The position numbers and the translations under genes are program-made. The notes beneath the pieces were generated by a model. It was not told the origin of the DNA and searched no databases. It saw nothing but the letters and a program-made list of their open reading frames with translations. From positions 1,605,946-1,669,945 of the forward strand of contig NC_008618.1 in assembly GCF_000010425.1 (NCBI RefSeq): a DNA stretch of 64,000 nt, given 5' to 3'. Position 1 is the first letter of the stretch, and each line of letters opens with the position of its first letter. Shown here piece after piece: positions 39,880 to 49,033 of this stretch. The DNA is from Bifidobacterium adolescentis ATCC 15703. Lineage in GTDB: Bacteria; Actinomycetota; Actinomycetes; Actinomycetales; Bifidobacteriaceae.

Positions 39880-41127
39880 TTAATTCCTGAGCATAGTGTT
39901 CCACACCTTGTCCAGCATGCGCGATGCGAGCTGGGCGGCCACGGCTCTGCCCTGGTTCTGCGTCATAACCGCCACGGAGACCTTCTTCTTGCCGTTGGAG
40001 ATCACCATGAAGTAGTTGTAGGAGTCTTTGATGCCTTGGCCGCGGTGCGCGTGAACGGTCGCGCCGGACGGAATGACCACGCCTTCGGAGGCGATGTCGT
40101 AGTTCATGAGGCCGTCGTCTCCGTTCTCCGCCATCTCATTCAGCATGCGGGCCGCGTCATCGGGCGACGCGTAGTTCTCGTAGCCGTTCTGCGACGCTTT
40201 GACGTCTCCGTAGTCGCGTTCGAACCGCGTGCGGTAGTACTTGTTGTCGCTGAGCCATTCGTTGAGGTCGCTTTCGCCACCGACCGCATCGATCAGCCCG
40301 TTGGCCGATCCGTTGTTCATGCCGGTCAGCGAATCGGCGTACGCGTCGGGCCTATCACCGTAGGTGTCACGATAGTCGAGCCATGCCGGCAGGTACAGAC
40401 CGGCGGCGACGAACGACAGGCTCGCGTTGCGCGACGAATAGCTGCGCAGTCCGTCTTCGTTCATGACCGAAACGCCCACATCGATGGTGGAGTAGCCGTC
40501 GACGATGGAATCGGTCGAGCTTTTGTCCAGTATGCGATTGGACCGCCGGTCCCGTTCCTTCGAAGCGTCGGTTTTGCCGGATTTGCCTGGCTTGTCCGAT
40601 TCATCCGACTCGCCAGCCTTGCTTGATTTGCCGGATCCGCCGGTTTTATCCGACTTGTCCGACTCGCCCGATTTGTCCGACGATTTGCCGTCCGCCTTCT
40701 TGGCTTTCTTCTTCGGCTTCGTCGTTTCCTGCGATTGCGTGGCCGGCTGGACCCCGTTCGAATTCGACGTGTTCAGATACCAGACGGTTCCGCCAATGAG
40801 AATGGCGATGACCACGATGGCCGCCACGATGATCATCCCAACGCCGCCCGATTTGCCTTGCTTCGCAGGTGGCGGCAATGGGCCGTTCGGCACGGTCGGC
40901 GGCACAGCGGGCGACACGGTCGGCGATACGACCGGAGGAACGACCGGTCCGGGTTGCGGCGTCAACACGCTGGAGGGTGCGCCGTCGACCATGGTGCCGT
41001 CAGCGTTGCCATCCACCATGGTTCCGTCCGCGGGACGGCCGCCGGCCTGCGTCTGCAATGTCAGACCGCAGTTAGTGCAGAATCGTGCGTTCTGATCGTT
41101 GTGAACGCCGCAGGATGGACAAAACAT
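39880..41127 (-). CDS. Zinc-ribbon membrane protein with inactive beta-lactamase-like domain
   Basis: A 415-residue protein: N-terminal zinc ribbon (Cys3, Cys6, Cys17, Cys20), two copies of DGTMVDG (35-41 and 44-50), a Pro/Val-rich stretch, one membrane helix (96-117), a Lys/Ser/Asp/Gly repeat linker (KSGESDKSDK type), and an extracellular domain laid out like the downstream serine hydrolase. In that domain the SxxK position reads AGLY, the SxN region NNGSAN, and the KTG position HRG, so it should not be catalytic. I chose the ATG before FCPSCG; the longer frame lacks a ribosome site. Divergent from the kinase gene. Possibly a sensor that binds cell-wall ligands and is phosphorylated on its cytoplasmic DGT motifs. 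Confidence 0.75.
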   Translation of the reverse strand: MFCPSCGVHNDQNARFCTNCGLTLQTQAGGRPADGTMVDGNADGTMVDGAPSSVLTPQPGPVVPPVVSPTVSPAVPPTVPNGPLPPPAKQGKSGGVGMIIVAAIVVIAILIGGTVWYLNTSNSNGVQPATQSQETTKPKKKAKKADGKSSDKSGESDKSDKTGGSGKSSKAGESDESDKPGKSGKTDASKERDRRSNRILDKSSTDSIVDGYSTIDVGVSVMNEDGLRSYSSRNASLSFVAAGLYLPAWLDYRDTYGDRPDAYADSLTGMNNGSANGLIDAVGGESDLNEWLSDNKYYRTRFERDYGDVKASQNGYENYASPDDAARMLNEMAENGDDGLMNYDIASEGVVIPSGATVHAHRGQGIKDSYNYFMVISNGKKKVSVAVMTQNQGRAVAAQLASRMLDKVWNTMLRN

Positions 41128-41245
41128 ATGCCTTCCCCCTCTTTCCCCAATGCTTCTCTTCCGGTATTTCAACAGCCGACGGGGACAGGCACCGCACGCC
41201 CGGCGTCTACCCTTTGGAACCTCCGCGGCACACGGGCAAACCCCC

Positions 41246-41258
41246 ATATAATATAGCA
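41246..41258. promoter_or_regulatory. AT-rich core of the divergent promoter region
   Basis: The only AT-rich segment between the zinc-ribbon gene and the kinase gene. It reads TATAAT on the plus strand (41247-41252) and, overlapping it, TGCTATATT (extended -10) on the minus strand. No good -35 is visible for either direction. The rest of 41128-41334 shows no feature I can support. Confidence 0.4.
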
Positions 41259-41334
41259 AGGCAGAGCGCGGTGCATTATGCCTGTCCCAATGCGAGCCGG
41301 CAGACGCCCATCGCACACAGAGGAAAGAGGAAGC

Positions 41335-42756
41335 ATGGAAGCCTCAAGGAGCATTCCCCCTCAGATTCCCGGCTACACACTGATCAAACGGCTGGGCTCC
41401 GGTTCCGAAGCCGACGTGTACCTGTACCAGCAGCTTTCCCCGGCCCGTCAGGTGGCCATCAAAATCAGCAAGAACACGCTCGACCCACGTGCCGCGGTCC
41501 GCTTCCGTTCCGAAGCGAATTTCATGGGGCAGATCTCCACACACCCCTACATTCTTTCCGTCTATGAGAACGGCGTGACCGTCAACGGGCGCGGCTACAC
41601 CGTGTTCGAATACGCTCCGGGCGGCAATTACAAGACGTTCCTCGAGCATGGCCGTCTCACCGCCGACCAGATGCTCACCGTCGGTATCGATCTGGCGAGC
41701 GCGCTGTTCACCGCGCATCGCAAAGGCATCATCCATCGAGACATCAAGCCCAGCAATATTCTCATCAACGCGCACAATATGCCCATGCTCGCCGATTTCG
41801 GCATCGCCGGGACCGTCTATGGGCGTCCGGGTGTCGGCTTCACCATCGCGTGGGCCGCGCCGGAGGTGCTTGCCCAAGGCGGTGGCGGCAATGAATCGTC
41901 CGATATCTATTCGCTTGGCGCCACGCTGTTCGCCATGCTGATCGGCCAATCGCCGTACGAGTATTTCTATGCCGATGTGCTGGGCGATTCCCAACGGCAG
42001 GTGCGGGCCGAACGGCTCAAGTCCGTCATTCTCAACAATCCGCTGCCCAAACTCAACCGTTCCGACGTGCCGGCCGAAGTGGAATGGGTGTTGCGTAAGG
42101 CTTTGAGCCGTGCGCCCGAGGATCGTTACTATTCCGCGTTGGAGTTCGCGCGCGACATGCAGCGCGTGCAACAGGCCTTGTATGGCCGTGCCGTGCAGAC
42201 CACCGTCGAGGGTGTGCCGGATTATCCGCAGAACATGTACGCGCAGACTTCCACATTCGACCAGTCCGCCCCGGTTGCGAAGCAGCATGCCCGGTGGGTG
42301 AAGCCGTTGGCCGTCACGGTTGCTGCGGCGGCCGCCGTGGTCGTGATGGCGTTGGCGTTCGTCACCGTCGTCATGCCGAATATGGATGCGGCTTCCGACA
42401 ACAGCAAGGTGCAGGTGCAGAACCATGGCGCCCAGAACCATGCCGAGGACGATCCCGATTCGGCGATCACGTCGGGCAGTGTGCCGAGCGTGCAGGATCT
42501 TACGGGCGAATACACCGCCGACAGCAAAGTGCGGTTCACGTGGGTCAATCCTTCGCCGAAGGATGGCGATTCGTACGCGTGGTCGCTGGTCGGCGATTCG
42601 GGAACCGACCCGAACGCGCAGGGCACCACCACGGAGTCGACGAGTATCGAAATCGATCCGGCCGACGGCGCGCAGACGTGCGTGCAGGTGAGTCTGGTTC
42701 GCGCGGACCGGCAGATGTCCGAGAATCCCATGATCGCGTGCGCGGCCAAGCCGTGA
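41335..42756 (+). CDS. pkb2: Membrane serine/threonine protein kinase (Pkb2 type)
   Basis: A 473-residue Hanks-type kinase. Glycine loop GSGSEADVYL (21-30), ATP Lys43 in AIK, catalytic HRDIKPSN (134-141), DFG (154-156) and APE (175-177) are all present. One membrane helix lies at 322-346, followed by about 125 extracellular residues with an FN3-like strand pattern (VRFTWVNPSPKDG), rather than PASTA repeats. AGAGGAAG precedes the ATG, which I prefer to the longer frame. Its neighbours (FN3 protein, AAA ATPase, DUF58, transglutaminase-like protein, phosphatase, FHA protein) match the Pkb2 cluster described in bifidobacteria. It probably phosphorylates cytoplasmic partners encoded in the same cluster. 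Confidence 0.93.
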   Translation: MEASRSIPPQIPGYTLIKRLGSGSEADVYLYQQLSPARQVAIKISKNTLDPRAAVRFRSEANFMGQISTHPYILSVYENGVTVNGRGYTVFEYAPGGNYKTFLEHGRLTADQMLTVGIDLASALFTAHRKGIIHRDIKPSNILINAHNMPMLADFGIAGTVYGRPGVGFTIAWAAPEVLAQGGGGNESSDIYSLGATLFAMLIGQSPYEYFYADVLGDSQRQVRAERLKSVILNNPLPKLNRSDVPAEVEWVLRKALSRAPEDRYYSALEFARDMQRVQQALYGRAVQTTVEGVPDYPQNMYAQTSTFDQSAPVAKQHARWVKPLAVTVAAAAAVVVMALAFVTVVMPNMDAASDNSKVQVQNHGAQNHAEDDPDSAITSGSVPSVQDLTGEYTADSKVRFTWVNPSPKDGDSYAWSLVGDSGTDPNAQGTTTESTSIEIDPADGAQTCVQVSLVRADRQMSENPMIACAAKP

Positions 42757-42892
42757 GTTTGCGGCCGGATGCGGGTGACATGAACCGATACGAACCAATA
42801 CAGCCCGGCATGCATGCGGGCAAACAGGTAGGCGCATGCGGTTGGATGCGCGGTCAAGCAAAGTTTGGGCACAATCAGGGAAGAGCCAGTCG

Positions 42893-45800
42893 ATGAGCAA
42901 GCATAGGAACGCCGAGAACCAGTCGGCGCAATCGTACGAACGGCAGTTGCGATTCGGGTCGATGCTGCGCAAGCTGCTGCCTTCCGGCAGTCGCCGGTGG
43001 ATCACGCCGATCGTCATGCTGCTGCTGTTGCTGGGCATCGTCGCCGGGGCCGTCATCGTCAGTTCGGTGACGCAACGTCACGTGCAGCTCGACGATGGCA
43101 CCGTGTGGGTCACTTCGCTCAAAGACCGCAAGGCCGCCCGTTTCAACGTGCGCAACCGGGACGCCGATGCGGGCGTCGCCTCCACTGCGGCCCGGTTCGA
43201 CGTGGCCCAGCATGATGGCTCCACCGTGATCTCCGAAGGTACGAAGGCCAGCAACATCGAGGCCTCCACCGTCAGCGAAAGCGGCAACACCACCATCAAA
43301 TCGGATATGCGGACCGTCGTCGGAGGCAACACCGCGGCGTTCATCAACGTCAAGACGGGCAATGTGTGGGTCGGGTCAGCAGATGATGTGAAATCCATGA
43401 ATCCGACCACCGATTCGCCGAAGATGAAGCTGGGGTCGGGTGGCCGTATCGCGGTGACGCATGACGGTGTCGTCTACGGCTATCGCGCGTCCGACGGCGC
43501 GGTGCTCAGTGTCGACGGACCTCAGGGAACGCCCGGCAAGGATGCGACGATCAAGGGCGCCACGAATGTCGAATCGTTCACCGTGGTCGGCAAGACGCCG
43601 GTCGTAGCCGGTGCCGGCAAGGTGTTCTGGCCGAAGGGCAGCGCGGATATCGGCCTGCAGGGTCAGGCGACGTTGCAGGCGCCGTCCACGGATGGCAGGC
43701 AGACTGGCTGGGTGGCGGTTTCCACGCCGCGGGGCATCGCCATGGTCGATTTGGGTAGTAAAAAGGTCACGCAGCTGCCGAATGCCGGCAAGGGCGATGC
43801 CGCGCAGCCGGTGTCCACCAATGGCTGCGTGTTCGCCGCGTGGGCGCAGAAGGCCAACAATTACATCAGGGTGTGCGCGGCGAACGACAAGGACGCACAG
43901 TTTTCCTCGTTGGAAGATGTCAATCCCACCTCGCAGCTCGTGTTCCGCACCAACCATCGTCTGGTGGTGCTCAACGACGTGGTCAACGGCAATGTGTGGA
44001 ATCCGCAGGAGTCCACCAAGGTCATCAAAATCCAGTGGAACAAGGTGGAGACCAAGCAGTCGAAGCAACAGCAGCAGAACAACGACAGCGCCAACAACCA
44101 GCATAATTTCAGCAAGAACTGTTCGGCGCAGTCGGGGCAGATCAAGGCCGTGGACGATTCGTTCGGCGCGCGCGTGGGATCGCAGCAGATTCTCGACGTG
44201 TTGCGCAACGACGAGCAGACCGACTGTTCCGTGCTGCGCATCACGTCGGTGAGCGCTCCGGATGGCGCGAACATCACCGTCTCCCCCGTCTATGACGGCC
44301 GGTATCTGCAGCTCGACGCCTCCGGTGCCGCCGCGGGCAACGTGTCCTTCAGCTATGAGATTTCCGACGGGCGCGGGCAGACGTCCAGCGCCACCGTGTC
44401 GCTCACGCTGGCCGGCGGCGACGACCATGCGCCGCTGCAGAGCGACACTCCGCCGGAAATCGACGTGGAGCAGGGTGCTTCGTACACCGCGAACGCGTTG
44501 GGCAGCTTCTCCGACCCCGACGGCGATCCGCTGACCTTGGTGTCGGCATCGCCGCAGAACACCGATCAGGTGACGGTGTCCACGCGAGCCGACGGACAAT
44601 TGGTCTTCAACGCCGGTTCGATGTCGTCCGGCAGGGCGGGCATCGAGGTCACGGTGTCCGACGGCCAGCAGACCGGCATCGGCATGATCTACTTCTCCGT
44701 GAAGCCGGCGAACACGCTGGGCGCGGTCATCGACCCCGTGGTCAAACAGACCACGCCCGACACCCGCACCACCATCGCGCTCAAACCGTACGTGCACGGC
44801 ACGTCCGTCGAACCGGCCGAATTGACCGCGGTGGAGACGCCGTCCGGCGCGGCCACCACCATGAACGCCACCGACATGTCGATCACGTTCACCGCCTCCA
44901 ATCCCGGCACCTACTATGTGCCGTACACCATCACGCAGGGTTCCATTCCGTCGACCGGTCTGGCTCGTGTGGAGGTGCAGGCGGTGGCCGGAGACGCCGC
45001 CAAGCCGATCGCGGCGAACGATGTGGCGCTGCTAGGCGCGGACAATACCGCGATTGTGGAGCCGCTTGCCAACGACGTCGACCCGATGGGCGGCGTGCTG
45101 TCGGTGACCAGCGTCACCGCGGACGCGCAAAGCGGCATCAAAACCGGTGTGGTGAGCAACAAGCGCGTCTATATCACCGCGCGTCAGGTGCCGACCGAGC
45201 CGGTGCGGATCTCCTACACCGTGGCCAACGCGGCCGGATCGTCGACCGGCGTCATCGTCCTGCAGCCGCCGGCGCTGACCACGTCGAATTCCGTGCCAAA
45301 GGCCGAGAACATCACCACACAGGTGCGCACCGAAGGCATCGTGTCCGTGGACGTGCTCGACCATGTCACGTATTCCGACGGCACCACGGTGAGCCTGCAG
45401 AACGACTTGCAGTATGACAAGAACACGTTCAAGGGTCTGGTGTTCGTGTCCGGCGACACCGTGCGCTATCAGGCCACCAGACAAACCGGCTCCTTCCCCG
45501 TCACCTACACGGTGAAGGACAATCTCGGCAACGCGGCCTCGGCCACCATCACCATCAACGTGCATCAGAAGGACGCGTCCAACAAGGCGGCTCCGACACC
45601 GTCCGACGTCGAGGCGCAGGTGGCGGCCGGGCAGAAGGTGCAGATTCCGATCACGCTCACCGGCATCGACGCTGACGGCGATGACGTGCAGCTGCTCGGC
45701 TTGGGCAACAAAGCGCCGAAACTGGGCCGTATCAGCGAGATGGGCGCCACGTATCTGGTGTATGAGGCGTATGCCGATTCGTCCGGAACGGACACGTTCT

Positions 45801-48800
45801 CCTACGCCGTGGAGGATTGGACCGGTCAGAGGGCCACCGCGCAGGTGCGTGTGGGCGTGTTCAAATCCGGAGCCGATTCGGGTGTGTACGCGCGCGACGA
45901 CGAGATCACGCTGCGTCCGAACACCGCGGCCACCGTGCCGGTGGCGCAGAACGACATTTCCGGGGACAATACTGATCTGACCGTGGCCAAGGACGTGGAA
46001 TCGCAAGGCATCGGCGGCATTCAGGTCGTTGACAACATGCTGTCGTTCACCACGCCGAAGCAGGCGGGCACGTATTACGTGGTCTACACCGTCAAGGACA
46101 AGGCTGGCCTGTCCGATTCGGCGACGTTGACGGTGAATGTCGACGAGAACGCCGCCATCGACCCGCCGACCGCGTACGATTACCGTGTTCCGGCCGCCGC
46201 CACGATCGACAAGAAATCCGTGGACGTGGACGTTTCGCAGTGGATTGCCAATCCGTCCGGCACCGCCGACGAGCTTCAGGTGGGCGTGGATCCTTCCGCG
46301 ACCGACCATGCGCATGTCAAGGGCGGCAAGGATTCCACCATCATCACCGTTGATCTGACCGATGAGGCGCGCGCGGTGCCGTACACCGTCACGAACACGA
46401 CGTACGGCATCACGTCCACCGCGTTCATCCAAGTGCCCGCATATGGCGTGTTTCCGCCGGTTCTGCGTCCGAAGGCGCCGGCGTTGAAGGTCAATGCGCG
46501 TGAGACCATCACCATCAACATCGCCGACTACGTGCGTGTGGGCGCGGGCAAGACCGCGTATGTGGACGGCGCCGATTCGGTGAGCGCCACGAAGGCCGCG
46601 GACGGCGACCTGTACGTCAACGACCAGACGTTGAGGTTCACCGCGCCGAAGGATTACGCGGGTCCCGCGTCCATCACCTTCACCGCGGTGGACGGCAAGC
46701 GAGACAAGAACGACAAGGTGAAGATCGTCAATTCGGCGGTGCTCACGCTTCCGATCACGGTGATCGGACGTGAGGTTCCGCCGCCGACGTTCTCGTCCTC
46801 CACCGTCGATGTGGTGGCCGGCGAGAAGGCCACTACCATCGATCTGACGGCGCTGACCCATTCGACGTCGGGCCTGTACGAGGATGAGAAGCAGTACTCG
46901 TATTCCGGCGGCGTGAATTCCGGCAGTGTGGATGCCAGAGTGTCTCCCTCCGGCACGTTGACCGTGTCCGCGGACAAGACGGCCACGCCGGGCACCACGG
47001 TGAGCGTGCCCGTCTCGATCAAATATGCGAAGGGTACGGTGAGCGCCGGTATGACCGTGCGCGTCACCGCGTCCAACAGGCCGCTCGCCCGCGTCACCGA
47101 GAAGACCGTGAAAATCAAGGCCGGTTCCAGCGAGCAGGTGAATCTGCTGTCCGACGCGTACAATCCGTTCCCCGACACTCCGCTGACGGTGACCGGATGC
47201 ACATCCGACGGCGCGTCGAAGCTGACGGTGGATTGCCCGTCCAACGGCGTGGTGTCCATCAGGGCGGCTTCCGACATCGGCGCGAGCACCAACAAGGTGG
47301 TCGTCACCGTGCGCGACGCCACCAAAACAAAGGAACGTGAGGTGACCGGCACCATCAGCGTTTCGGTGATGGACAAGCCTGATGCGCCGCTGCTTTCCGC
47401 GGTGTCCGGCGACCCGCAGGATGGCGCCGTGAATCTGAGCTGGACGGCCGGTTCGGCCAACGGCAGCCCGATCACCGAATACAAGGTGATGTGGGGCGGA
47501 GACGCGTCCGGCGAGCGCTCGTGCGGGCAGAAGACCTCCTGTCTCATCGACGGGTTGAAGAACGGCAAGACCTACTCGTTCAAGGTGCAGGCCAGGAACG
47601 AGGTCGGCTGGTCCAAGGATTCCAACGCCGTCGAGGGCACGCCGGACAAGCTGCCTGATGCGCCGACGGATGTGACGGCCAGTGTGAAGGGCAACACGGT
47701 GAGCGTCACGTGGAAGGCTCCGGACGGCAATTTCTCGTCGGTGAACAATTACGAGGTGACTTTGTCCGGCAGGAACGCACCGTCCAAGCAGACGACAAAT
47801 TCCACCGGAATCGATTTTGTTTTCGATAACAACGCGATTTTCGACGGCGACTCGTACACGGCTACGGTACGCGCCCACAACAAGGTGAATTGGAGCCAAC
47901 CGTCCAAGGCGTCCGACGCTGTCAAGCCGTGGGGCAAGCCCGATGCGCCGAAGATCTCCGTGACGAACGACGACACCACGGGAACCGTCACCGTCGAATC
48001 CGTGGGCAACACCCACAACGCGGGATGCAAGGCCGTCGAGATTTCCGGAGATGTCAGCGCAAGCATCGACGGATGTTCCGGATCCTACGATTTCAAGATT
48101 CCGGATCATGATCTCAACACCAGGGAATACACCATCAAGGCGGCGGTGGTCGGCAAGGAGAAAACGACCAGTGACGATTCGACCGTACGTTTCACACCGA
48201 AATACGCGGTGAAGGCGCCCGAATCGGTCAGCGTCAAGGGGCATGACGACGTGTGCGTAGTCAGTTGGAAGGAGAACGGCCACGCCGACGGGTTCACGGT
48301 GAGCGCGGACGGACTCGGCTCCTACCATGCCGGCGCTTCCGAACGATCGCACGATTTCCCGCTCAAGGAATGGCAGTCCTGTTCCTCGGGCTCCGTCACG
48401 CAGCATTTCAATGGCGCGGCAAGCACCTCCAAGTCCGGCAGGGCCGATCCGGCATACGTCCGCAAGGTGAAGGCCGCCGTCAAGGCGCCGATGCTGACGT
48501 GGGACGCCAATGATCCGAACATCATCAAGGTCAGCGGCGGATCGGTGAACATGTACGGCCAGCCCGGCAAAACCGTGATCACCTTCACCGCGGACGGCAA
48601 ATCCTATGACGTCGCCTGGGCATTGGGCTCCGACAAACTGAACGTCAAGGATGTGCTGCCGACCGGAGCCGATTACGCGTGGAAGGCGAAGGTGGTGGGC
48701 ACCGACACCGCGCTCAACAACGAGGACAATGGCGGCACACTGCTGGACCATGACAGGTACAAGACTCCCACGCCGAAACCCGAACCGTCGGAACCTTCAG

Positions 48801-48961
48801 AACCATCAAAACCGTCGGAACCATCGGATTCTGACGCGTCCACGGAAGGCGAAGCGGCCACGCGGAATGACCGGCCTGTGGCATCCTCCATCGCCCTGTC
48901 CACCGTCGACGGCGCATCCAAGCCTTGGATCCGCGGCCTGGCCTACTACGCCAGATGGTGA
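42893..48961 (+). CDS. fn3: Giant anchored surface protein with Ig-like and FN3 domains
   Basis: A 2022-residue protein. A basic cytoplasmic tail (1-36) precedes one membrane helix (37-57). Residues about 60-370 look like a beta-propeller or similar repeat, after which cadherin/Ig-like modules recur (for example VDDSFGARVGSQQILDVLRND, ANDVALLGADNTAIVEPLAND and ARDDEITLRPNTAATVPVAQN, each at the start of a module). FN3 domains follow from about 1495 (PDAPLLS), 1588 (PDAPTDV) and 1690 (PDAPKIS). A SEPSEPSKPSEPS linker stands near the C-terminus. There is no sorting motif, so anchoring is N-terminal. The bifidobacterial FN3 protein of this cluster has been reported to bind host cytokine; here only the architecture is seen. 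Confidence 0.9.
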   Translation: MSKHRNAENQSAQSYERQLRFGSMLRKLLPSGSRRWITPIVMLLLLLGIVAGAVIVSSVTQRHVQLDDGTVWVTSLKDRKAARFNVRNRDADAGVASTAARFDVAQHDGSTVISEGTKASNIEASTVSESGNTTIKSDMRTVVGGNTAAFINVKTGNVWVGSADDVKSMNPTTDSPKMKLGSGGRIAVTHDGVVYGYRASDGAVLSVDGPQGTPGKDATIKGATNVESFTVVGKTPVVAGAGKVFWPKGSADIGLQGQATLQAPSTDGRQTGWVAVSTPRGIAMVDLGSKKVTQLPNAGKGDAAQPVSTNGCVFAAWAQKANNYIRVCAANDKDAQFSSLEDVNPTSQLVFRTNHRLVVLNDVVNGNVWNPQESTKVIKIQWNKVETKQSKQQQQNNDSANNQHNFSKNCSAQSGQIKAVDDSFGARVGSQQILDVLRNDEQTDCSVLRITSVSAPDGANITVSPVYDGRYLQLDASGAAAGNVSFSYEISDGRGQTSSATVSLTLAGGDDHAPLQSDTPPEIDVEQGASYTANALGSFSDPDGDPLTLVSASPQNTDQVTVSTRADGQLVFNAGSMSSGRAGIEVTVSDGQQTGIGMIYFSVKPANTLGAVIDPVVKQTTPDTRTTIALKPYVHGTSVEPAELTAVETPSGAATTMNATDMSITFTASNPGTYYVPYTITQGSIPSTGLARVEVQAVAGDAAKPIAANDVALLGADNTAIVEPLANDVDPMGGVLSVTSVTADAQSGIKTGVVSNKRVYITARQVPTEPVRISYTVANAAGSSTGVIVLQPPALTTSNSVPKAENITTQVRTEGIVSVDVLDHVTYSDGTTVSLQNDLQYDKNTFKGLVFVSGDTVRYQATRQTGSFPVTYTVKDNLGNAASATITINVHQKDASNKAAPTPSDVEAQVAAGQKVQIPITLTGIDADGDDVQLLGLGNKAPKLGRISEMGATYLVYEAYADSSGTDTFSYAVEDWTGQRATAQVRVGVFKSGADSGVYARDDEITLRPNTAATVPVAQNDISGDNTDLTVAKDVESQGIGGIQVVDNMLSFTTPKQAGTYYVVYTVKDKAGLSDSATLTVNVDENAAIDPPTAYDYRVPAAATIDKKSVDVDVSQWIANPSGTADELQVGVDPSATDHAHVKGGKDSTIITVDLTDEARAVPYTVTNTTYGITSTAFIQVPAYGVFPPVLRPKAPALKVNARETITINIADYVRVGAGKTAYVDGADSVSATKAADGDLYVNDQTLRFTAPKDYAGPASITFTAVDGKRDKNDKVKIVNSAVLTLPITVIGREVPPPTFSSSTVDVVAGEKATTIDLTALTHSTSGLYEDEKQYSYSGGVNSGSVDARVSPSGTLTVSADKTATPGTTVSVPVSIKYAKGTVSAGMTVRVTASNRPLARVTEKTVKIKAGSSEQVNLLSDAYNPFPDTPLTVTGCTSDGASKLTVDCPSNGVVSIRAASDIGASTNKVVVTVRDATKTKEREVTGTISVSVMDKPDAPLLSAVSGDPQDGAVNLSWTAGSANGSPITEYKVMWGGDASGERSCGQKTSCLIDGLKNGKTYSFKVQARNEVGWSKDSNAVEGTPDKLPDAPTDVTASVKGNTVSVTWKAPDGNFSSVNNYEVTLSGRNAPSKQTTNSTGIDFVFDNNAIFDGDSYTATVRAHNKVNWSQPSKASDAVKPWGKPDAPKISVTNDDTTGTVTVESVGNTHNAGCKAVEISGDVSASIDGCSGSYDFKIPDHDLNTREYTIKAAVVGKEKTTSDDSTVRFTPKYAVKAPESVSVKGHDDVCVVSWKENGHADGFTVSADGLGSYHAGASERSHDFPLKEWQSCSSGSVTQHFNGAASTSKSGRADPAYVRKVKAAVKAPMLTWDANDPNIIKVSGGSVNMYGQPGKTVITFTADGKSYDVAWALGSDKLNVKDVLPTGADYAWKAKVVGTDTALNNEDNGGTLLDHDRYKTPTPKPEPSEPSEPSKPSEPSDSDASTEGEAATRNDRPVASSIALSTVDGASKPWIRGLAYYARW

Positions 48962-49033
48962 AACGGACGATCACAGCAATCGCAAACACAACGAACCATC
49001 CACACGAGCAACACAACAAGCAAGGAGCAACCC

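Noticed and set aside
42836..42892. Earlier start for the FN3 protein
   Set aside because: The upstream extension (RLDARSSKVWAQSGK) lacks a ribosome site, while AGGGAAGAG precedes the ATG at 42893.
45032..48751. Open frame of 1239 codons on the minus strand inside the fn3 gene
   Set aside because: The plus-strand frame shows recognisable FN3 and Ig-like modules. The minus frame has only Arg/His/Gly-rich sequence and no domain.
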